A stretch of 64,000 nt of DNA from assembly GCA_018195615.1 (NCBI GenBank), contig JAGTPG010000002.1:4457501-4521500 (forward strand). The letters run 5' to 3'. The position numbers were made by a program, and so were the translations under genes. This stretch comes from Streptomyces tuirus (GTDB taxonomy: Bacteria; Actinomycetota; Actinomycetes; Streptomycetales; Streptomycetaceae). Below are positions 34,977 through 43,768 of this stretch, piece after piece. Each line of letters begins with the position of its first letter. Position 1 is the stretch's first letter. Under the pieces are notes generated by a model. It was given only the letters and a program-made list of their open reading frames with translations, had not been told where the DNA came from and ran no database searches.

Positions 34977-36212
34977 ATGCGCACCCCCCACCGCATGGAC
35001 ACGCAACACCCCCACGACCGCTCTGAGCAGCCCCGCAACCCCTACGAGGAGCTCGGCGCACTCGACGACGGCCCGCTGGAGGAGACCCCTCTGGAGGAGT
35101 TCCTCGGCGAGGACGCCGAGCAGCGGGACGAGCAGGAGCCGGAGTGGTCGCCGCCCGACCATCGCCGGGGTGGCCGGCGTAAGAGGAATCGTTTCGCCGG
35201 ACTGCCCCTCGCCGTGAAGGCGGTGGTCGCTCTGGTAGTGCTCGCGGCCTTTGTCGCCCTCGCCGACCGCTGGGCCCTGCTGTACGCCGAGCACCGGGCC
35301 GCGGACACCCTCAAGGACCGCCTCGACCTGGCCGCCGCGCCCGAGGTGGAGATCGGCGGGTTCCCCTTCCTCACCCAGCTCGCCGACAAGCGGCTGGACT
35401 CGGTGAGGGTGACCGTCCCGGACGTCGCCGCCGACCGGGTCTCCCTCGCGAAGGTGTCGGCCACGGCCCACGACGTCCGGCTCGACGCCGACGGTCTGAC
35501 GTCCGTGCGCGGTGCGCAGATCCCCCGGTTCGACGGGGACGTCATGCTGTCCTTCGAGGACCTCAACCGCGAACTGGGCGCCTCCCAGGTGACGTTCACC
35601 GGCGAGGGCCGCGACCGGGTCCGGGCCGACGGCACGCTGCCGGTCGCCGGGCACGACCTGCGACTGCGCGCCGAGGCCCTGATCCAGCGGCAGGGCGAGC
35701 GGGGCATCGCCACGGAGATAGGCGGCATGCGGCTCGACATCGGCGACCTGGCCACCTACCGGCCGGGCACGCGCGCCTCGGAGGGGCTGCACCTGACGCC
35801 CAAGGCCACTGCCGACCTCGCCCGCGAGACCCAGAAGGCCAAGGCGCTGCTGTCGGTCCCGGCCATCGTGCAGCGGATGGGTGTACCCGAGGCGACCGTG
35901 CGCGAGGCCCTCGCCGACGACGGCAAGCTCGCCGAGCTGACCGGCTCCAAGAGCTTCGCCCGCCAGGCCGAACGCCTCAACCTCATCGACCTGGCCCTGA
36001 GCAACCCCGACGTGATGCGCCGGCTGGGTCTGGACCCCAACCTCCTCGACGAGCTGTCCGGCCTGACCCGCCCGGTCCTCGCCGACCGGCTGTCGCTGGC
36101 GTTCGAACTGCCCAAGCCGGAACAGGGCGACGTGCGGCTGCAGGACGTACGGGTGGAGGAGGACGGCATCCGGGTGCGGGTGGCGGGCTCGGGGCTCTCG
36201 GTGGGCGGCTGA
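34977..36212 (+). CDS. DUF2993 (LmeA-like) protein with long cytoplasmic head
   Basis: A 411-residue relative of the protein at 22155. An acidic disordered head (about 1-65), a basic stretch RRGGRRKRNRF and one membrane helix (about 77-97) precede the DUF2993 domain, whose start DTLKDRLDLAAAPEVEIGGFPFLTQL closely matches the smaller copy. An insert of roughly 70 helical residues (about 280-350) is absent from the shorter paralogue. ATG 34977; ATG 34995 is possible. Role inferred: binding or transfer of envelope lipids. Confidence 0.82.
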   Translation: MRTPHRMDTQHPHDRSEQPRNPYEELGALDDGPLEETPLEEFLGEDAEQRDEQEPEWSPPDHRRGGRRKRNRFAGLPLAVKAVVALVVLAAFVALADRWALLYAEHRAADTLKDRLDLAAAPEVEIGGFPFLTQLADKRLDSVRVTVPDVAADRVSLAKVSATAHDVRLDADGLTSVRGAQIPRFDGDVMLSFEDLNRELGASQVTFTGEGRDRVRADGTLPVAGHDLRLRAEALIQRQGERGIATEIGGMRLDIGDLATYRPGTRASEGLHLTPKATADLARETQKAKALLSVPAIVQRMGVPEATVREALADDGKLAELTGSKSFARQAERLNLIDLALSNPDVMRRLGLDPNLLDELSGLTRPVLADRLSLAFELPKPEQGDVRLQDVRVEEDGIRVRVAGSGLSVGG

Positions 36213-36344
36213 GCGCACCGGCGCGCGGGACGGCCGTTCGCGCAGCGGACCGTGCCCGAAAGTCTGGCCCCCGGGCGCTGTCCGGCCCCCCGCTCCCCTC
36301 GGAGACTGGCGGCGAACACCCGGACCGAGATGAGGATGATGCGG

Positions 36345-37148
36345 ATGCGCGGGCACGGCCGGTCACCGGAGTCGGAGGCGGACGCGCGGGCCGGACACGA
36401 CCACCGGCCCCTGCTCCGGCCGGATGCGGCCGACCGGGCGGCCCGGCTGGCAGCCGGCGGGCAGCTGACCCCGGACGCGGCCATGTCCCTCCAGCGCACC
36501 GCCGGAAACGCCGCCTTCGTGGCCGTTCAGCGCAGTCCGCAGGGCGGCAACGGTGCGGGCCCGGCCGAGGAGAAGCCCATGGACGGGCTGAGCCGGTTGC
36601 GCCGGGCCAACGCGCGGGCGGTGAAGCGCGGTCAGCCGGCACCCACCTACGGCCCCGGGCAGAGCCCCTTCGGCCCGTACACGGTGAACAAGGGCCGGGG
36701 TGCCGGCCCGTACATCACGTCGAACAAGAAGGACCAGTACCCGGGCAGCGAGAACCTCGGGACCACGTACAACGAGCTGGTCCAGGCGCTGGACGCCGAG
36801 CACGAGCCCATGGTCGCGGCCGCCGCGCGCGGCGAAGCGCTGGACGAGGAACTCCTCGCCGGCATGAGCGTCACGCAGAAGCGGGCCGCCGCCATGCTCT
36901 ACGGGATCATGAGGGAGTCAGAGGAGCGCAGGTTCCCGGGGGCCGGCAAGGCCATGCGCAGCGCCCTGACCAAGCAGGGTGACGCCTATCACGAGGCGGA
37001 GGAGTTCGACGAGGACTTCCCGATGGCCAAGGAGAAGGGCGCCCAGTACTACCGGAACGTGCTGGACGGGAAGCAGCAGCTCTCGGACAAGGCCCGCAAG
37101 AACCTCGAGGACATGTCGTCGTCGTCGGACGAGGAGAGGCCCTCCTGA
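36345..37148 (+). CDS. Hypothetical protein with eCIS-type N-terminal motif
   Basis: A protein of about 267 residues without signal peptide. The segment LTPDAAMSLQRTAGNAAFVA (about 40-60) is the L-Q-R-x-A-G-N-x-A motif found at the head of many proteins tied to extracellular contractile injection systems in actinobacteria. The remainder (about 90-267) is polar and mainly helical (YNELVQALDAEHEPMVAAAA, EFDEDFPMAKEKGAQYYRNV), with no recognised fold and a Ser/Asp/Glu-rich tail. ATG 36345 has GAGG 9 bases upstream; earlier ATGs exist. No injection-system structural gene is in the window. Confidence 0.6.
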   Translation: MRGHGRSPESEADARAGHDHRPLLRPDAADRAARLAAGGQLTPDAAMSLQRTAGNAAFVAVQRSPQGGNGAGPAEEKPMDGLSRLRRANARAVKRGQPAPTYGPGQSPFGPYTVNKGRGAGPYITSNKKDQYPGSENLGTTYNELVQALDAEHEPMVAAAARGEALDEELLAGMSVTQKRAAAMLYGIMRESEERRFPGAGKAMRSALTKQGDAYHEAEEFDEDFPMAKEKGAQYYRNVLDGKQQLSDKARKNLEDMSSSSDEERPS

Positions 37149-37271
37149 AGCCATGATGAAACTTTGTGTGCTGATGTGTTGACCTCTGTTCGAGTTCCCT
37201 TCTAGTTTCGTGCTCCACTGAGCGGTCCATCGCGGGTCGCTCACCTTCGCACCTGCTCAGAAGGGGATGTC

Positions 37272-38306
37272 GTGTCACGAAAGAACCATCGTGGGACAGC
37301 TTGCGTGGGGGCGCTGCTGGCCTGCGTCACGGCATTCGGCGGAGCGCTCGCTTCCCCCGCGGCCGCCTCGCCCGCCTCCCGTCCCACCACACCGCCGCCC
37401 GTCAGTGACTTCAAGGGCGTCAACTGGGCCGACCCGCGCGACAACTACGCCGACGACGCGGTCGTGCCCTCCGGCCTGTCCACCTCCGACAGCTACGCCA
37501 CCACCTACGCCAAGTCCAAGGCGATCATCGGCGGATTCTCCAAGCTGGGCGCCAACACCGTCCGCCTCCCGGTCAACCCCACCTCCGTGAACGGCCCGTT
37601 CTGGAAGTCGTACCGGGGCGCGATCGACGCCGCCACCGCCAAGGGCTTCAAGGTCATCCTGGGCTACTGGGAGGCCGACAACGCCAAGGACGGCAAGATC
37701 GACAACCAGGCTTCCTGGGACAGGATGTGGGCGCGGATCACCTCCGCCTACGCCCGCAACTCCAAGGTGTACTTCGAGCCGATGAACGAGCCGTTCGGCT
37801 ACACCGCCCAGGAGTGGACCGACATCGCGGCGAAGTGGGTGAGCACCCACCGCTTCGTACCCCGCGATCGGATCCTGATCGGCGGGTACAAGTACAGCGA
37901 GGACGTCAAGCCGGTGTGCGCCGACCCGCGCCTCAAGGGCACGCGCCTGGCTCTGCACAACTACGGCTTCTGGCACACCGACTGGACCAGCGTCGACCAG
38001 TGGAAGGCCGACTTCAAGAGCCGCATCGGCGACTGCGCCTCGCGCACGATCCTCGACGAGTTCGGCGCTTCCATGACGACCGGCCTGGACTACAACGGCC
38101 CGGTGGGCGGCTCCAACGAGGTCGCGTACATCCAGGCCGCGACCGACACCATCCGCGAGCTGGGACTGGGCTCGGTCTACTGGCCCGGCCTGCGCAACGG
38201 TGACACCTACTCCCTCACCACGCTCCAGGGCACGGGCACGAACCTCAGCCTGACGGTGAACAACCAGAGCGGCCTGGACCGGCTGCACTACGCCTGGAAG
38301 CAGTAG
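37272..38306 (+). CDS. Secreted GH5 glycoside hydrolase (cellulase-like)
   Basis: A 344-residue exported enzyme: signal peptide (about 1-33, cleavage after AAAS), then a GH5 (alpha/beta)8 barrel. The acid/base Glu is in FEPMNEPFG (Glu173), the nucleophile Glu in ILDEFGAS (Glu263); HNYGFWHTD and YWPGLRNGD complete the cleft. Substrate is probably a beta-glucan or beta-mannan. GTG start. The stop codon is the first of a run of in-frame TAG codons made by a hexanucleotide repeat. Confidence 0.85.
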   Translation: MSRKNHRGTACVGALLACVTAFGGALASPAAASPASRPTTPPPVSDFKGVNWADPRDNYADDAVVPSGLSTSDSYATTYAKSKAIIGGFSKLGANTVRLPVNPTSVNGPFWKSYRGAIDAATAKGFKVILGYWEADNAKDGKIDNQASWDRMWARITSAYARNSKVYFEPMNEPFGYTAQEWTDIAAKWVSTHRFVPRDRILIGGYKYSEDVKPVCADPRLKGTRLALHNYGFWHTDWTSVDQWKADFKSRIGDCASRTILDEFGASMTTGLDYNGPVGGSNEVAYIQAATDTIRELGLGSVYWPGLRNGDTYSLTTLQGTGTNLSLTVNNQSGLDRLHYAWKQ

Positions 38307-38354
38307 CAGTAGCAGTAGCAGTAGCAGTAGCAGTAGCAGTAGCAGTAGCAGTAA
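38301..38354. repeat. CAGTAG hexanucleotide repeat, nearly nine copies
   Basis: Eight perfect CAGTAG units from 38301 to 38348, then CAGTAA. The first unit supplies the last Gln codon and the TAG stop of the GH5 gene, so the array gives eight in-frame TAG codons followed by TAA. Confidence 0.95.
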
Positions 38355-38363
38355 GAATGGTGG

Positions 38364-38406
38364 CCCTTCCGGGTTCGGCGCCGCTTGTCAGCCGAACCCG
38401 GAAGGG
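38364..38406. terminator. Perfect 16-bp-stem hairpin, bidirectional terminator
   Basis: CCCTTCCGGGTTCGGC (38364-38379) and its exact complement (38391-38406) enclose an 11-base loop between the converging GH5 and pectinase genes. No T-run follows on either side, as is common in Streptomyces terminators. Confidence 0.85.
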
Positions 38407-38411
38407 AGCCG

Positions 38412-40474
38412 TCAGGACGCCGAAGGCGTCCAGCCCGCGAGCCAGTCCGCGACCTCCTGGTTCGCGGCCTGCGCGTCGGTCAGATGCGGCCGGTTGCTGC
38501 TCGCACCGCCCGCTCCGGCGCCGGAGTTCTTGTACTCGGCGAACCGGTCGTCCTTCCACGAGAAGCCGCTCATGTCGGTCCACGGCGTGGACTTGATCGC
38601 CCCGCTCAGGCTGGTGTTGCGGACCGTGGTCTGCGGGTCGAGGGAGGCGTCACCGCCCGCGTGCCAGGGCCGGCCGAGGTAGAAACTGCCGTTCGACACG
38701 TCGCCGTTCACCGTGGAGTTGGCGATCAGGATGCCCTTGCGGTCGGCAGCCGTGCTCGGAGCGGTGACGTACCCGGCCGAGGTGCCGTCCCAGCGCTTCT
38801 TCAGCGTGATGACGGACTTGTCGACGACGGCCGTGGCCCGCCCGAAGATGAAGTCGACGTTCCCGATGACGTACGAGTTGCTGACGTAGACCCGGCCCAG
38901 CTTGTCCTTGGCGGCGGTGTCGACCAGCAGCGTGTCCTGGTCGCCGCTGACGATGATCCCGTCCAGGAACACCTTGTCGGCGGCGGTCCGCAGGGCGACG
39001 GCCTGGTGCCCGTTGAGGCCCTGGTTGGCCTTCTCGTCGAAGTCGTTGGAGATGGTCAGGTTCCGGGCCTGGAAGTCGTCGGCCTCGACGGCGACGGTCG
39101 CACTGCCGCCGGTGCCGTAGGTGCCACCGCCGGGCTTGGGCGTACCGGCCGCGTTGTTGTAGACGATCGTCGTGTCCTTGCGGCTCCCGCCGGTGCCCTG
39201 GATGGTGACGTGCGGCTTGTTGGACGGCACCTTCACCAGTTCCCGGTACGTCCCCGGCTTCACGGCGATCACGACCCGCGACGGATTGTTCGCCGGTACG
39301 GCGTTCACGGCGGCCTGGACGGACGTGTACTGCCCGCTGCCGTCCTTGGCGACGGTGAGGGTGGTGGCGGCAGCGGCCTTGGGGGAGGCGGACGTCGTGC
39401 CGATGGAGGCGCGGGGCCCGGCACCGGACCTGAGGACCGACGGCACGTCGGCGGCCTTGTCGAGGGTGTACGAGTAGTACGCCTTGGGATCGAAGGCGGT
39501 CCCACCGCTCTCGTTCCGCCCACTGGTACCGGAGAAGACGCTGCCACGCTGCACGATCGCGGCACCGCTGTCCTTGATGACCGGGTTCTTCACGCCCTGG
39601 AAGTAGGAGTTCTCCAGGACCATCTTCGTCGCGCCGCGCGAGTAGTTGCCGTACGACGAGTTGATGCTGGTGCCCGGCGCGTCCTCGAGGAAGTTGTTGT
39701 AGAGGTGCGCGTGGGCGGCGTTGTCGGTCGACGGGTTGCGCTGCTCGGTCTCGCGGATCCAGTTGTGGTGGATCGTGATGTCCGTCTTGACGTTCTCGGT
39801 CCAGCCGATGCCGAACGTCTTGTTGTTGTCGCTCAGCTTGTTCCAGGAGACGGTCACGTTCGTGCTGTCCTTGCGGACGTCGATGAGCCCGTCGGCCATG
39901 TGCCGCAGGTCGTTGTGATCGATCCAGACGTGATGCGCGCCGTCCATCTGGATCGCGTCGAAGTCATGGTCCTTGTCGTTCCAGATGCCCTGGTACGCAT
40001 CCCGGATGGTCAGGTTCCGGATGATCACGTTGTGCACGCCCTGGCCGAGGAAGAACCCACCGCCGACGATGTGCCCTGAGGTCCCCTGACCCACGATGGT
40101 CTTGTCGGACTGCACCTTGATCTCTTTGCCGACCGGGTTCATGTTGATGGCCCCGGCGACGACGATGACGTACGGCTCGGCGGCGGTGGCGTACTTCTCC
40201 AACTCGGCCTGCGTCTTCACGGTGACGGTCTTGCCGCCCCGCCCCCGTACGTCCCGTTCTGCCCGAGGGAGTTGACGGAGGCGAAGCCGTCGGCGGCGTC
40301 GGCGGCCCAGGCGGGAGCGGCGGCGGAAGCGCGTTGTCCGGTGAGGCCGAGGACGCCGAGGTCGGTGCCGTAGGCGAGGGTGCCGGCGGCGGTCAGCACC
40401 AGGGGAGCTCCTACCGCCAGGGCTGTGCGGCTTCTGCGGTGACGGGGACGGGCCTTGCTACGCGGCTCACTCAT
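38412..40474 (-). CDS. Secreted pectate lyase - pectinesterase fusion (one frameshift)
   Basis: A protein of about 687 residues. A signal peptide (RRSRTALAVGAPLVLTAAG; cleavage near ASAAA) precedes a PL1 pectate lyase domain (VWIDHNDLRHMADGLIDVRK, TVSWNKLSDNNKT) and, after a linker rich in Ala/Ser/Thr, a CE8 pectin methylesterase domain (GDQDTLLVD, GNVDFIFGRATAV with the catalytic Asp residues, SFYLGRPWH). De-esterification would feed the lyase. The frame breaks in the C run at 40242-40246 just after the signal region; one base gives TYGGRGGKTVTV. The two activities are usually separate genes. Confidence 0.88.
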
Positions 40475-40557
40475 ACGGCGAATCCGTTCCGTGCGGGGGA
40501 TGATCCAGAGTTGGGTCGCCGCCCCGCACGGAAAGGTTGCCGGGATTCGCCGGAGGG

Positions 40558-41406
40558 TCAGTCGGTGCAGGACTTGGGGTCGAGCTTCTCCTCGATCTTG
40601 TCCTCACGGCCGTCGGGCTGGCCGCTCGGGAGGAGCTTGTCGGAGATGCCGTCGATGTAGTACCCGTGCGAGTAGATGGTCCGGTATCCCCGGTCACGCC
40701 AGCTGTGCACGGTCCGGTCCCCGTCCCCCTTGTCCCACTGGTAGTCCTCGACCTGGAAGATCGGGTTCACGCGCACCACGCGCTGGTACGGCGTCCAGGT
40801 CACAGCCACCTGCCGGCACGGCGGGATGGTCTTCTCGCTGCGGGTCTCGAACTTGGACTCCTTCTCCCAGCCCCACTCGTACCCCGCGCTGCCGCCGACG
40901 GTGCCGGAGAAAATGCTCTTGGCGAGGGACAGGCTGATGGTCCCGCCGACGCTCTTCTTCGCGAACGTCTTGGTGCTGTAGCTGCTGACGAAGGTCTCCT
41001 TGTCGTCGGCGGAGCCCTTGTTCCCGATCCACCGGGAGGTGCGGACGGTGTCGCCCTTGATGGACCAGGTCGAGGCCTCGGCGTACCCGCACCAGCCGCG
41101 GAACAGCTCCCACGGCCCGGCGGGCTTCCACAGCCCGAAGACGTCCCGCAGGTACTCGTCGCGGGTCTTGAACTCCCCGGTGTCGACGTTGAGGGCGCCG
41201 TAGACACCGGTCAGGCTGGTCTCCTGGCTGCAGAGCCGCTCGATCATCCGGTCGGTGTCCCCGGGGTCGACGCCCCGGATGTTGGTCGCCCCGGCGGGCC
41301 CGGCGGTCGCGGTCCCCGCGCCGACCAGCAGACCCGTTATGGCGAGAGCGGTGGAAGCGGCAACTGCACCGCATTTCTTGAGAGTTGACGTGCGAATGAG
41401 ACGCAT
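40558..41406 (-). CDS. Secreted protein, possible aerolysin-type pore-former
   Basis: A 282-residue exported protein: signal peptide about 1-35 (ALAITGLLVGAGTATA-GPAG). The head (about 40-120) contains Cys59 and a Trp-rich stretch. From about 125 to 215 long Ser/Thr/Lys strands alternate (FVSSYSTKTFAKKS, GTISLSLAKSIFSGT, SKFETRSEKT), followed by PPCRQVAVTWTPYQRVVRVN, a layout typical of the membrane-inserting module of aerolysin/ETX-MTX2 toxins. No close family is recognised, so the call rests on pattern only. ATG 41406. Confidence 0.5.
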   Translation of the reverse strand: MRLIRTSTLKKCGAVAASTALAITGLLVGAGTATAGPAGATNIRGVDPGDTDRMIERLCSQETSLTGVYGALNVDTGEFKTRDEYLRDVFGLWKPAGPWELFRGWCGYAEASTWSIKGDTVRTSRWIGNKGSADDKETFVSSYSTKTFAKKSVGGTISLSLAKSIFSGTVGGSAGYEWGWEKESKFETRSEKTIPPCRQVAVTWTPYQRVVRVNPIFQVEDYQWDKGDGDRTVHSWRDRGYRTIYSHGYYIDGISDKLLPSGQPDGREDKIEEKLDPKSCTD

Positions 41407-41518
41407 GTGGGGGGCTCACTCCTGCTTGCGGTTGTGTGACGGCGTTGAAGATGTCAGAGCAGGGTCAGGAGTTTGCGCTACCGATGGGTATGACAGGACA
41501 TTGACAGCTAGGCGGGAG

Positions 41519-41796
41519 TCATGTCCGGCTTTGTCGGATTCCGCTGCCCTCACAGCCGACCGCGACCCGCAGCACCTCGCCCAGGGACTCCACGGCCCTC
41601 GTCAGCGCGAAACGCACGGCGCGTTCACCGGCCTCGGGTCGTGGAGCACGGCCTTGGCACCTGAGAGCACCTGCTCGGCGGAGGCGAGCTGAGCGGCCTC
41701 GATGTCGTCGGCGAGGCGGGAGAGAAGGCTGTCGGGGTTGTCGGTGCTGAGATAGCAGGGCCGGCCATCGGCACCGGTCCAGGGGAGCAGCCTCAT
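41519..41796 (-). CDS. Hypothetical protein of Scr1/DUF397-type cassettes (one frameshift)
   Basis: A soluble helical protein of about 93 residues opening MRLLPWTGADGRPCYLST and continuing SLLSRLADDIEAAQLASAEQVL. One base is missing in the G run at 41637-41639; restored, it reads DPRPEAGERAVRFALTRAVES. Proteins with this opening recur next to Scr1-type regulators and DUF397 genes in Streptomyces. Its ATG overlaps the stop of the upstream small gene (ATGA). The function is unknown. Confidence 0.6.
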
Positions 41797-42019
41797 GCGC
41801 AGACCTCCAGGGCGTGGAGGTACGGGCGGACCAGTGGGGTGTCCAATTCGGGGGCTCGGTGTCGAGGGGGCGGCGAGTGGACGGGGGTGGTGGATCAGGG
41901 ATCGGCAACGGCAGTCGGCCTGGGGCGGCTCGGTGGCGCCCTCGGGCGGGGAGCAGAAGCCGTACGAGGGTGAGGAGGAGTGACTCGCAGAGTTCGGCGG
42001 CGCGCAGACGCAAGCGCAT
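41793..42019 (-). CDS. Small protein ending DTPLVRPYLHALEVCA (one frameshift)
   Basis: From ATG 42019 a frame of about 75 residues starts MRLRLRAAELCESLLLTLVR, becomes Pro/Arg-rich and, after restoring one C in the run at 41850-41854, ends in DTPLVRPYLHALEVCA with a TGA overlapping the next ATG. The C-terminal motif recurs in small genes of the same cassettes. The restored reading is an inference; both the family and the function are unknown. Confidence 0.5.
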
Positions 42020-42120
42020 GGGAGGCCCTTCCGGGAGGCAAGCAGGGGTTTGACGAGCGGTGATTACCGTTCGTGCCTCGATGGTCACTGCTCGCGCGTA
42101 CGCTGCGGAAGGGGTCAGGT

Positions 42121-42142
42121 GTTGCCTGACGCTCCAGGCAAC
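42121..42142. promoter_or_regulatory. Operator GTTGCCTG-N6-CAGGCAAC upstream of the XRE gene
   Basis: A perfect inverted repeat with 8-bp arms ends 14 bp before the GTG of the Scr1-type regulator, where repression would block initiation. A near-identical site lies inside the gene at 42530-42550. Confidence 0.65.
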
Positions 42143-42155
42143 GGTGAGGGGTGAC

Positions 42156-42989
42156 GTGGGCGAAGTGGTTGACGGGGAGCGGGAGTCGGGGCGGGTCGCC
42201 CTCGGCAGGACGCTGAGGTTCCTGCGCGAGCAGGCCGGTAAGTCGCTCGGGCAGTTGGCCGAGGACACGGGCTACGACAAGAGCTACTTGAGCCGCCTGG
42301 AGAAGGGGGAACGGCTCTCCAAGCGGGCGGTCATGGAGGACTTGGACAGCTATTACGGGTCTGGTGACCTGCTGGTTCGTGAATGGCGGGACGCGCGCAG
42401 GGAGGTCATCAAGGACAAGTACAAGGCGTTCATGGACCTTGAGGCGACGGCGCAGGTCATGTGGATGTTCCAGCTGCGCGTGCCGGGCCTGCTGCAGACG
42501 GAGGACTACGCCCGTACGGTGTTGTCAGGGTTGTCTGGCGCCCAGACAACGGCAGGCAACAGTGAGGAAGTCGAGGAACAGGTGGCTGCGCGGTTGGGGC
42601 GACAGGAGTTGCTCTACCGGGAGTCGTCGCCGAGCGTGCGCGTGATTCTGGACGAGGGGGCGGTCCGGCGGCCGGTTCCTGATCCGAAGGTCTGGATGGA
42701 CCAGTTGTCGCACCTGGTGGACGCGGCCGAGCTGTCTAATGTCGCAATCCAGGTGCTGCCTTACACGGCCGGTGTGCACGACCTTATGAACAGCGACCTC
42801 ATCCTGCTGTGGCAGCGTGTCGGGGATCCCGTCGCCTACGTGGAAGGCAACGGCTTTGGCGAGCTGATCCAGGATCCGGACAAGGTCCTTGCCTATCGCT
42901 TGTCCTACGATCTCGTCAGGGATGCGGCACTGAGCCCGGCGGAGTCGACGGCGTTTATCAAGCGCCTTCTGGAGGAGTGCAGACGATGA
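42156..42989 (+). CDS. XRE-family Scr1-type regulator with DUF5753 domain
   Basis: A 277-residue regulator: N-terminal XRE helix-turn-helix (ALGRTLRFLREQAGKSLGQL, TGYDKSYLSRLEKGER) and a C-terminal DUF5753 domain (WMFQLRVPGLLQTEDYARTV, VILDEGAVRRPV, IQVLPYTAGVHDLM). Such regulators pair with DUF397 proteins that act as their antagonists; the classic example is the BldB/WhiJ-type cassette. GTG 42156 is favoured by AGGGG upstream. Its stop overlaps the DUF397 ATG. Two matching palindromes suggest autoregulation. Confidence 0.85.
   Translation: MGEVVDGERESGRVALGRTLRFLREQAGKSLGQLAEDTGYDKSYLSRLEKGERLSKRAVMEDLDSYYGSGDLLVREWRDARREVIKDKYKAFMDLEATAQVMWMFQLRVPGLLQTEDYARTVLSGLSGAQTTAGNSEEVEEQVAARLGRQELLYRESSPSVRVILDEGAVRRPVPDPKVWMDQLSHLVDAAELSNVAIQVLPYTAGVHDLMNSDLILLWQRVGDPVAYVEGNGFGELIQDPDKVLAYRLSYDLVRDAALSPAESTAFIKRLLEECRR
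42530..42550. promoter_or_regulatory. Intragenic palindrome GTTGTCTGG-CGC-CCAGACAAC
   Basis: A perfect 9-bp-arm inverted repeat inside the XRE coding region, resembling the upstream operator (GTTGYCTG / CAGRCAAC). GGCAGGCAAC, an extra half-site, follows at 42551-42560. It may be an auxiliary operator. Confidence 0.5.
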
Positions 42990-43183
42990 ATCGAACCCCG
43001 GACCTCATCACCACCGAGTGGCGCAAGTCGTCCTACAGCGACGGCGGGGCCTCGAACTGCCTCGAGGTCGCCGACAACCACCCCGGCATAGTCCCCGTCC
43101 GCGACAGCAAGCTGCAGCACGGCCCCGTGCTCGTGTTCCGGTCGGGCTCCTGGGCGTCGTTCCTCACGTACGTAACGGAGTAA
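42986..43183 (+). CDS. DUF397 protein, partner of the XRE regulator
   Basis: A 65-residue DUF397 protein with the family signature TTEWRKSSYSDGGASNCLEVA, VPVRDSKLQHGPVLVF and the closing SWASFLTYV. Small DUF397 proteins bind and modulate the Scr1/DUF5753 regulator encoded just upstream and in some cases are toxic without it. The ATG overlaps the TGA of the regulator gene (ATGA), ensuring coupled production. Confidence 0.9.
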   Translation: MNRTPDLITTEWRKSSYSDGGASNCLEVADNHPGIVPVRDSKLQHGPVLVFRSGSWASFLTYVTE

Positions 43184-43768
43184 CTGTCGGGGCCGCCCGC
43201 TTCTTTGCCAGTGTCGTGCTTCCACGGCCTGCCTCAAGGGCGCTTCGCGTCGGCTTCGCCGATCGGCCTGCGGCCGACCCTTGACCCAGTCCGTTCCAGC
43301 ACGGGAGAGAAGCGAGCGAGCGGCCCGGAAAGGCGGGTGGCCAAGGCCCGTTGCCGCTTGGGTCGGCTGCATGGCCGCTCGGCGGTGAGGGGCGCTGTCG
43401 CGCCTCGCCCGCACGCCGGGTGGGCTCAGCGGCGATCCGTGGGTTCGGGGGTGCGGTTCGCGCGGGGGCGGAGTGGGGCACGCCGCGCCAGTTCAGCGGC
43501 CGACGGTGATCGGCAGAGCGTCTCCCAGGCACGCGGGCCGATTCGATGCGAGGTGCGAAGCGGCAAGTGGGGCGATTGGGCCAAGGCCCGGTGCGTGACC
43601 AGAGGTCAGGGAAATGCGCGTGGCCCGGATGCTCCGGAACGCGCGCTCACGCCATTCGGGCCGGCGCACCAGTGTCACGCACCCCACGGCACCGGCCCGA
43701 GGGACCTTGGTCCCCACGCGTCGGGACCGTCGCCTTATCAGAGCGCCAGTACCAGTGATCAGCGGCGA
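43184..43768. repeat. Gene-free stretch with REP-like palindromes
   Basis: No frame shows consistent codon bias over these 585 bp. Near the left end lie two adjoining hairpins, CGGCTTCGCCG (43251-43261) and CGGCCTGCGGCCG (43264-43276), in sequence that looks like the short interspersed repeats scattered through Streptomyces genomes. The right part (43490-43768) holds nothing I recognise. Confidence 0.5.

Noticed and set aside
33101..35038. A 645-codon minus-strand frame opposite the 5'-nucleotidase gene
   Set aside because: The plus strand encodes a clear metallophosphatase; the antisense frame is low-complexity and has no ribosome site.
38301..38354. Repeat array considered as CRISPR
   Set aside because: Units are six bases with no spacers; it is a microsatellite.
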